From assembly GCA_028749255.1 (NCBI GenBank), contig JAQTYE010000002.1:1-40106 (forward strand): a stretch of DNA of 40,106 nucleotides. Reading direction: 5' to 3'. Positions 35,087 to 40,106 of the stretch are shown here, piece by piece. Under the pieces are notes generated by a model. That model was not told the origin of the DNA. It saw nothing but the letters and a program-made list of their open reading frames with translations, and did no database searches. Source of the DNA: Paracoccaceae bacterium. Lineage in GTDB: Bacteria; Pseudomonadota; Alphaproteobacteria; Rhodobacterales; Rhodobacteraceae. A program made the position numbers and the translations under genes. Position 1 is the stretch's first letter; each line of letters opens with the position of its first letter.

Positions 35087-35965
35087 TCAGCTTTCGGACT
35101 TCAGCCAATCAACAAAAATTCTGGCGGCCGCGCTCATCGGGCCTGGGGGCCAAACGACATAATAGCCCAGGTTTTCAGTGTTCAGTTCGTGGATCTTCAC
35201 CAACCAGCCCAGTTTCAAATCTTCCACGATCAGCGCTTCGGTCTCCAGATGCAGGCCAATGCCCTCGCGCGCTGCCGACAGCGCCAGCTCTTCATTCGGA
35301 AAATCGGTGAATTTCAGCGCGGCGGGTTTTAGCCCGATGGATTCCAGCAGTTGCATCTGCTCGGGCCAGTCGCCTTCGCGAATCCACGGCAACATCGACA
35401 TTTCGCGCAAAGACAGCTTCGTGCGCCCGCCCAGAAGCTCGGGCGCTGCGACAACAACCTGCGGTGCAGCGGTCAGAAATTCGGCGTTCACCCCGCGCCA
35501 GCGCCCGTCACCAAAACGAATGCCCAGGCTGGCGCCCGCTTCGCGCAGATCTATCGTGCGGGGCTCGGGCAGCAGCGACAGGGCGACCTCGGGGTGTTTT
35601 TTCCAAAACCGGGCCAGCCGCGGCATCAGCCATTCGGCGGCAAACGCGGGGGGCAACGTCACCGCAAGCGGGCGCTCGGCCTTGTGCGCACGCAAACTTT
35701 CGACGGCGGCCTGGATCATCGTGAACCCATCGCCCAGCGCCGCGGCCAGCCGTTCCCCCTCGGGGGTCAGATGCAAGGCGCGGCCTTCGCGCCAGACCAG
35801 TTCGGCGCCCAGATCCGCCGCCAGCGCGCGGACCTGCTGGGCCACGGCGGCATGTGTCACGTTCAGTCTGCGCGCCGCCGCGCTGAATCCGCCTGCGCGC
35901 GCGGTCGCGGCAAAGGCCCGCAGCGCCGTCAGTGGCGGCATCTTGCGCCAGTCGATTTCACCCAT
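35087..35965 (-). CDS. LysR-family transcriptional regulator (GcvA-like)
   Basis: A 292-residue regulator with a winged HTH (residues ~8-68: LTALRAFAATARAGGFSAAA, then LNVTHAAVAQQVRALAADLG) and a C-terminal effector domain. The HTH resembles the GcvA group. Its start lies beside an inverted repeat with a T-N11-A spacing (35968-35982), fitting autoregulation. A tiny candidate gene is divergent from it, and the HD hydrolase follows that. Ligand unknown. Confidence 0.9.
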   Translation of the reverse strand: MGEIDWRKMPPLTALRAFAATARAGGFSAAARRLNVTHAAVAQQVRALAADLGAELVWREGRALHLTPEGERLAAALGDGFTMIQAAVESLRAHKAERPLAVTLPPAFAAEWLMPRLARFWKKHPEVALSLLPEPRTIDLREAGASLGIRFGDGRWRGVNAEFLTAAPQVVVAAPELLGGRTKLSLREMSMLPWIREGDWPEQMQLLESIGLKPAALKFTDFPNEELALSAAREGIGLHLETEALIVEDLKLGWLVKIHELNTENLGYYVVWPPGPMSAAARIFVDWLKSES

Positions 35966-35967
35966 CT

Positions 35968-35982
35968 GTTAGTATTCCTAAC
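35968..35982. promoter_or_regulatory. LysR-type T-N11-A box
   Basis: GTTAGTATTCCTAAC is a 5-bp inverted repeat with a T-N11-A core, three bases upstream of the LysR start codon. It is placed to repress its own gene and could also act on the divergent small ORF. Confidence 0.4.
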
Positions 35983-36063
35983 ATATCTGGCAAAATTCCT
36001 GACTCGCAAAATGGCCAGAGTCAACGCAAATAGGCGGCAGAACCGTGATGTTGGAGATTGAAA

Positions 36064-36156
36064 ATGTTCCGTATGCTTGGCGATGTACTGGCCCTTGCGA
36101 TGGGTGGGTATGCCCCCCGCGCCCCCAAAAAGGGCGAATACAAGTTCAGCCGCTGA
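36064..36156 (+). CDS. possible 30-residue small protein
   Basis: The ORF reads MFRMLGDVLALAMGGYAPRA then PKKGEYKFSR. GGAG at 36053-36056 lies seven bases ahead of the ATG, a good ribosome site for such a short frame. The N-terminal half is hydrophobic and the C-terminal half basic, so a small membrane-associated peptide is possible. It is divergent from the LysR gene (possible target) and its stop overlaps the HD-hydrolase stop by 11 bp. I do not recognise it. Confidence 0.45.
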   Translation: MFRMLGDVLALAMGGYAPRAPKKGEYKFSR

Positions 36157-36739
36157 TCGCGGCGAGCAAGGCATGGTGACGCGCGGTATAGTCTGCGCGC
36201 ACCTCGGCCGCGGGGCGCAGACGGATCGTCAGCCCCCGGATCACCCCCGGATCGGGGCGGCCAAACAATTTATCCGCCTCTGCCTTTGAAAATCCTGCGA
36301 TCCGCTCGGCCTCCAGCCGAGCCGAAATGATGTCTGCCGCCTTGATCGCCTTTTTGATCGGCGCGGGCAGCGTAGCGGGCAACCCAAAGCGGCGGTGCAC
36401 GGCGGCGGTCAGGCGGGCATCCAGTTCGCCATAGCTGGCGCCGATGGCCGCCTTGACCGGACTGATCATGTCGCCCAGCACATATTCGGGCGCATCATGC
36501 AGCAGCGCCGCCAATTGCCAGCGCGCACCCACACCCGGGTTCTGGCGGCTGAAAATCTGTTCGACCAGAATCGAATGTTCGGCCACCGAATAGGGCCAGT
36601 CGCCCAGCGTCTGCCCGTTCCAGCGCGCGACAAAGGCCAGCCCGTGGGCGATATCCTCGATCTCGATATCCATCGGTGTCGGATCCAGCAGATCCAGCCT
36701 GCGCCCCGAAAGCATCCGCTGCCATGCACGTTTCGTCAT
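36146..36739 (-). CDS. HD-domain phosphohydrolase (YfbR-like)
   Basis: A 197-residue HD-superfamily hydrolase with DIAHGLAFVARWNGQT near residues 29-43, AEHSILVEQIF near 53-63 and the metal-binding ALLHDAPEYVLGD at 78-90. These are the three histidine/aspartate blocks of YfbR-type 5'-nucleotidases. GGAGG precedes ATG 36739 by five bases; the ORF-track start at 37207 is in another gene. It may cleave deoxyribonucleoside monophosphates, but the substrate is inferred from the family only. Confidence 0.85.
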   Translation of the reverse strand: MTKRAWQRMLSGRRLDLLDPTPMDIEIEDIAHGLAFVARWNGQTLGDWPYSVAEHSILVEQIFSRQNPGVGARWQLAALLHDAPEYVLGDMISPVKAAIGASYGELDARLTAAVHRRFGLPATLPAPIKKAIKAADIISARLEAERIAGFSKAEADKLFGRPDPGVIRGLTIRLRPAAEVRADYTARHHALLAAISG

Positions 36740-36803
36740 CACCCCTCCCGGGTCCGTTTGGCGCCCCAGAGCTAGCCTCTGGGATCGGGGCTGTAAACCG
36801 CAC

Positions 36804-36829
36804 GGAACCACATCGCCCCTGATCGCGTT
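36804..36829 (+). promoter_or_regulatory. weaker ECF-type promoter candidate
   Basis: GGAAC and CGTT are separated by 17 bases, 36 bases before the exported-protein start. It resembles the two GCAAC-N17-CGTC elements but the boxes and spacer match less well. Confidence 0.3.
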
Positions 36830-36865
36830 GTCTGTCTGAACGCATCCAACGAAGAGGGCTGATAC

Positions 36866-37363
36866 ATGCACCCGAAATCGCTGACCCTTGCCACGTTTGT
36901 TTCTGCCGCTCTGGGCTCTGTCGCTGTATCGGTGATGGCCGCCACCACCGGGGTTGGCACCGGCGACAACGCCCGCCCCGTCGCACAGACGCAGTCGGGA
37001 GAGACGACGGCGTATGGCCGCCCGATGGATGATCTGGGTGGTGCGCTTTATGGTGATCTGTCGGTTTTTGATGCGATCACCGAGACCGGTGAAGCGCAGG
37101 CCGCCAATGTGCCCTATTGCGACCATCGCCCCGCGCTGCTGGCGACGCTGTCGCATGACTTTGGCGAGCACCCGGTGACGCAGTCTCCGGTGGACACGCA
37201 CCGCCATGTCGAGTTGTGGGCGTCAGAGGTGATGGGAACCTGGACGGCGGTCTATGTGCGCGCCGACGGTGTGGCCTGTGTGATCAATTCGGGTATCGGC
37301 TGGACCCCGACCAGCGACCCCGTTGCGATGTTGGAAACCGCAACAGAGCAGGTCAACAGTTGA
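36866..37363 (+). CDS. small exported protein, unknown function
   Basis: A 165-residue protein with a typical Sec signal peptide (MHPKSLTLATFVSAALGSVA, then VSVMA, cleavage near residue 26). The mature domain begins with a Gly/Thr-rich stretch and contains two cysteines (in VPYCDHRPALLATLSH and GVACVINSG), which could form a disulfide. HRHVELWASEVMGTWTAVYV is its most conserved-looking segment. GAAGAGG lies upstream of ATG 36866. No family recognised. It is co-directional with ahcY, 103 bp upstream of it. Confidence 0.8.
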   Translation: MHPKSLTLATFVSAALGSVAVSVMAATTGVGTGDNARPVAQTQSGETTAYGRPMDDLGGALYGDLSVFDAITETGEAQAANVPYCDHRPALLATLSHDFGEHPVTQSPVDTHRHVELWASEVMGTWTAVYVRADGVACVINSGIGWTPTSDPVAMLETATEQVNS

Positions 37364-37400
37364 TGTTTTACGGGTGCGGCAGGCCCCTTTGGGCGCGGAT

Positions 37401-37459
37401 CACGTCATTGTCCATTAAGACGTGGAATGGTAAGTAGCCCCCAACAGAGTATTTGGGAG
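37401..37459 (+). promoter_or_regulatory. structured ahcY leader with SD-sequestering hairpin
   Basis: CACGTC/GACGTG (37401-37424) and CCATT/AATGG (37412-37430) are overlapping, mutually exclusive stems. A further hairpin CCCAA/TTGGG (37440-37457) covers part of the GGGAG Shine-Dalgarno seven bases before ahcY. It does not match the SAH or SAM/SAH riboswitch consensus I know. Confidence 0.35.
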
Positions 37460-37466
37460 CCGCAGA

Positions 37467-38855
37467 ATGGCCGATTACATCGTCAAAGACATCGCGCTTG
37501 CCGCTTATGGGCGCAAGGAACTCGACATTGCAGAAACCGAGATGCCGGGCCTGATGGCGCTGCGCGAAGAATTCGGCGCCGCGCAGCCGCTGAAAGGCGC
37601 GCGCATCGTCGGGTCGCTGCACATGACGATCCAGACCGCCGTGCTGATCGAAACGCTCAAGGCGTTGGGTGCGGATGTGCGTTGGGCCTCGTGCAACATC
37701 TTCTCGACCCAGGACCACGCGGCGGCGGCGATTGCGGCGGGCGGCACCCCGGTGTTTGCGGTCAAAGGCCAGACCCTAGTCGAGCATTGGGATTACCTGG
37801 ACCGTTCGTTCCAGTTCGCCGAAGGCGCCAACATGATCCTGGACGATGGCGGCGATGCCACGCTCTATGTCCTGCTGGGCGCGCGCGTCGAAGCGGGCGA
37901 AACCGACCTGCTGGCCGTGCCGACCTCGGAAGAGGAAGAAGCGATCTTTGCCCAGATCAAAAAGCGCATGAAGGAAAGCCCCGGCTGGTTCACCAAGACG
38001 CGGGACGCCATCAAGGGCGTGTCCGAGGAAACCACGACCGGCGTGCACCGCCTGTATGACCTGCACAAGAAGGGCCAGCTGCCCTTCCCGGCGATCAACG
38101 TGAATGACTCGGTCACCAAGTCGAAATTCGACAACAAATATGGCTGCAAGGAATCGCTGGTTGACGGCATCCGCCGCGCGACCGACGTGATGATGGCTGG
38201 CAAGGTCGCCGTTGTGTGCGGCTATGGCGATGTGGGCAAGGGCTCGGCTGCGTCGCTGCGGGGCGCGGGTGCGCGCGTCAAGGTGACCGAGGTCGATCCG
38301 ATCTGCGCCCTGCAGGCCGCGATGGACGGGTTCGAGGTTGTGGTGCTGGAAGACGTGGTGGCGGATGCCGACATCTTCATCACCACCACCGGCAACAAGG
38401 ACGTGATCCGCATCGAGCATGTGCGCGAGATGAAGGACATGGCGATCGTCGGCAACATCGGCCATTTCGACAATGAAATTCAGGTCGCCGCGCTGAAAAA
38501 CCACAAATGGACCAATATCAAGGACCAGGTGGACATGATCGAGATGCCCTCGGGCGCGCGGATCATCCTGCTGTCCGAAGGCCGTCTGCTGAACCTTGGC
38601 AATGCCACCGGTCACCCGTCTTTCGTGATGTCGGCGAGCTTCACCAACCAAGTGTTGGCGCAGATGGAATTGTGGACCAAGGGCGACGACTATCAGCCCG
38701 GCGTTTACATCCTGCCTAAGCATCTGGATGAAAAGGTGGCGCGTCTGCATCTGAAGAAAATCGGCGTCAAACTGACCACGCTGCGTGCCGATCAGGCCGC
38801 CTATATCGGCGTGACGGTCGAAGGCCCCTTCAAGCCCGAGCATTACCGCTACTAA
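37467..38855 (+). CDS. ahcY: adenosylhomocysteinase
   Basis: Reversibly hydrolyses S-adenosylhomocysteine to adenosine and homocysteine, clearing the product inhibitor of methyltransferases. The 462-residue, NAD-dependent enzyme shows [13 protein letters not shown] near residue 52, [11 protein letters not shown] with substrate contacts, the NAD-binding [18 protein letters not shown], and the C-terminal [11 protein letters not shown] ending FKPEHYRY. Length and motifs are normal. GGGAG lies seven bases before ATG 37467, within a possible hairpin. A strong terminator follows. A second methyltransferase gene is its downstream neighbour. Confidence 0.97.
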   Translation: MADYIVKDIALAAYGRKELDIAETEMPGLMALREEFGAAQPLKGARIVGSLHMTIQTAVLIETLKALGADVRWASCNIFSTQDHAAAAIAAGGTPVFAVKGQTLVEHWDYLDRSFQFAEGANMILDDGGDATLYVLLGARVEAGETDLLAVPTSEEEEAIFAQIKKRMKESPGWFTKTRDAIKGVSEETTTGVHRLYDLHKKGQLPFPAINVNDSVTKSKFDNKYGCKESLVDGIRRATDVMMAGKVAVVCGYGDVGKGSAASLRGAGARVKVTEVDPICALQAAMDGFEVVVLEDVVADADIFITTTGNKDVIRIEHVREMKDMAIVGNIGHFDNEIQVAALKNHKWTNIKDQVDMIEMPSGARIILLSEGRLLNLGNATGHPSFVMSASFTNQVLAQMELWTKGDDYQPGVYILPKHLDEKVARLHLKKIGVKLTTLRADQAAYIGVTVEGPFKPEHYRY

Positions 38856-38873
38856 GCTGTGCCTCGCTTACCA

Positions 38874-38913
38874 CGGCGGCAGGATTTTCAAATTCTGCCG
38901 CCGCATATTTTTG
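38874..38913 (+). terminator. ahcY terminator
   Basis: CGGCGGCAG/CTGCCGCCG (9 bp, extending inward through ATTT/AAAT pairs) is followed by CATATTTTTG. It lies 18 bases beyond the ahcY stop. Confidence 0.88.
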
Positions 38914-38995
38914 ATCTTCATTTGCACATGGGCTGCCCTGCGGTATCTTTCCCGCACATAAAATATGCCGGAACAAGGCAGATGAGAGGCAGGAC

Positions 38996-39556
38996 ATGGA
39001 AACGTCAAAACGCGACCGCGTGCGCGGAAAATTACTGGCAATGATGCCCAAAGGGGCGGTGTGTGCCGAGGTCGGCGTCTGGGAGGGTAACTTCTCGGAT
39101 CGGATCTTGGCCGAGTGCGACCCCAGCGCACTGCATCTGATCGACCCGTGGCTCTATCAACCGGAATTCGGCAACACGGGTTTCGGGCGCAAGAAAAACG
39201 AAGACCTGATGGAAGAGAAATACCTGTCGGTCGTCGAGAAATTCAAAGACGATGCGCGCGTCACGATTCACCGCGCAATGTCGGATGTGGCGCTGGCCGC
39301 GCTGCCCGATCACAGCCTCGACTGGATCTATCTGGACGGCAACCACAACGAGCCCTTCATCGGCCAGGATCTGGAGATGAGCCTGCGCAAGGTGAAGTTG
39401 AACGGGATCATCTCGGGTGACGATTTCAACTGGCAAAGCGATGCGCTGGGGGCTCCGGTCAAACGTGCGGTTGAGGCGGTGATGGGCTTGCTGGGCGACC
39501 GCGCCGAACTGACACTGTTGGCGAACCAGTATTTCATCCAGCTCAAGCGCGGCTGA
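38996..39556 (+). CDS. class I SAM-dependent methyltransferase (methyltransferase_24-like)
   Basis: A 186-residue Rossmann methyltransferase: motif I AEVGVWEGNFSDRI at residues 24-37, DPWLYQPEFGN after it, and LDWIYLDGNHNEPFI near 113-127, the pattern of the methyltransferase_24 family. GAGAGGCAGG precedes ATG 38996. Families of this kind modify small molecules, sugars or peptides; the target here is unknown. It is separated from ahcY by a terminator, so it has its own promoter. Confidence 0.82.
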   Translation: METSKRDRVRGKLLAMMPKGAVCAEVGVWEGNFSDRILAECDPSALHLIDPWLYQPEFGNTGFGRKKNEDLMEEKYLSVVEKFKDDARVTIHRAMSDVALAALPDHSLDWIYLDGNHNEPFIGQDLEMSLRKVKLNGIISGDDFNWQSDALGAPVKRAVEAVMGLLGDRAELTLLANQYFIQLKRG

Positions 39557-39695
39557 GCCAATTGACGCTTGTCGCTGCGGCAGGGGGAGAGACGGCGCAG
39601 ATTTCCCTTGGTTCTGCGTCGCGTTTCCCCTTACGCTCTGACCCGACATGGGGCCCGCCCATGCACAAGCAAACCGGACAGGTGGGAGTGAGAAA

Positions 39696-40037
39696 ATGGG
39701 TAAACGCGACGATCTGATCGCCAAATATGCGGACGATCTGCAAAGCAAATGCGGGATGACGCCGGATATGGACCTGCTGACCAAAGTCACGATTGGCTGC
39801 GGTCCGGCGATCTACAACGCGGACTCCTCAACTGTGGCGGCGGGGCAGCCGGCCGAGTTGGAAACCGTGAAAACCAATTTCCTGATCAAGAAGCTGGGCC
39901 TCGCCGATGGCCCCGAGCTGATGGATGCGATTGATGCGGTCATCGAGACCTATGGTCGTTCGGAGCGCAACAAATACCGTGCTGTTGTCTATTACATGCT
40001 GACCAAGCATTTCGGCAAAGAAGCCGTCTACGGCTGA
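39696..40037 (+). CDS. DUF2853 family protein
   Basis: A 113-residue soluble alpha-helical protein matching DUF2853 along its length (MGKRDDLIAKYADDLQSKCG, then MDLLTKVTIGCGPAIYNADS, NFLIKKLGLADG and the closing YYMLTKHFGKEAVY). Members are common in alphaproteobacteria; no function is established. ATG 39696 is preferred over the track start at 39648, because the family starts at MGKRDD and GGGAG lies upstream. A terminator follows. Confidence 0.9.
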   Translation: MGKRDDLIAKYADDLQSKCGMTPDMDLLTKVTIGCGPAIYNADSSTVAAGQPAELETVKTNFLIKKLGLADGPELMDAIDAVIETYGRSERNKYRAVVYYMLTKHFGKEAVYG

Positions 40038-40061
40038 TCCGATCCGGCAGCGGACCGCAAT

Positions 40062-40087
40062 ACGCCCGGGGTCACCCCCGGGCGTTT
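40062..40087 (+). terminator. hairpin terminator after DUF2853
   Basis: Perfect 10-bp stem ACGCCCGGGG/CCCCGGGCGT with a 4-nt loop, followed by TT. It may serve genes on both strands; the short 3' flank does not show which gene lies beyond. Confidence 0.75.
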
Positions 40088-40106
40088 GCATGTCAGATCA
40101 GCGCCT

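Noticed and set aside
36009-36046. CAAC-N18-CGTG element upstream of the small ORF as a third sigma-factor promoter
   Set aside because: The spacer is one base longer and the boxes are poorer; I do not count it.
40089-40106. Possible minus-strand gene end at the right edge
   Set aside because: Only a few codons and a stop-like TGA are visible, which is too little to support a feature.

Overview
The window looks like chromosomal DNA of an alphaproteobacterium of the Rhodobacteraceae (roseobacter group). The case rests on GC-rich, alphaproteobacterial-looking coding sequence and on gene content: a DUF2793 spike-type protein, a Tpa-type taurine aminotransferase, a DUF2853 protein, the rsfS-rlmH pair, split leuCD/leuB and a DUF1365-Cfa stress operon. 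Genus cannot be read from this sequence alone. There is one tRNA (Pro-CGG) and no rRNA, CRISPR array, insertion sequence or prophage.

Positions 1-17870 are mostly surface biology. A leftward RTX/calcium-binding protein runs off the left edge. A DUF2793 protein follows, then the rightward rfbCBDA operon for dTDP-L-rhamnose. This converges, with a 3-bp gap, on a leftward six-gene block (manB, manC, ugd and three glycosyltransferases) that makes GDP-mannose and UDP-glucuronate and assembles glycan. No flippase, polymerase or exporter is present, so the export genes must lie elsewhere. Divergent from manB is a LuxR-type regulator fused to an alpha/beta hydrolase. Its frame is broken exactly where there is a nine-C run, and eight C would restore it. 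A Tpa-like aminotransferase with a divergent XRE-cupin regulator comes next.

Positions 17870-26930 hold a dadA-like gene remnant, tRNA-Pro, a DMT exporter, leuB, a secreted endonuclease/phosphatase-fold protein, an unknown membrane protein, leuD and leuC, an XRE/DUF2975 pair, a small lipoprotein and rsfS, with rlmH just after. Several strong hairpin terminators separate the units.

Positions 27415-34816 carry the most interesting locus: an ECF sigma factor with a cysteine-free RskA-type anti-sigma factor, divergent from a tightly overlapped operon (FAD oxidoreductase, DUF1365, Cfa-like methyltransferase, SDR, TspO-like membrane protein, periplasmic glutathione-peroxidase-like protein). A convergent DUF2177 membrane gene lies beyond it. 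The operon and the DUF2177 gene have almost identical upstream elements (GCAAC-N17-CGTC with a conserved spacer), which I read as the promoter of this sigma factor. The Cfa-like enzyme lacks two residues that bind bicarbonate in classical cyclopropane synthase, so its product may be another methylated or oxidised membrane lipid.

Positions 34817-40106 hold a LysR regulator, a possible 30-residue gene, an HD-domain hydrolase, a small exported protein, ahcY with a structured leader, a SAM methyltransferase and a DUF2853 protein.
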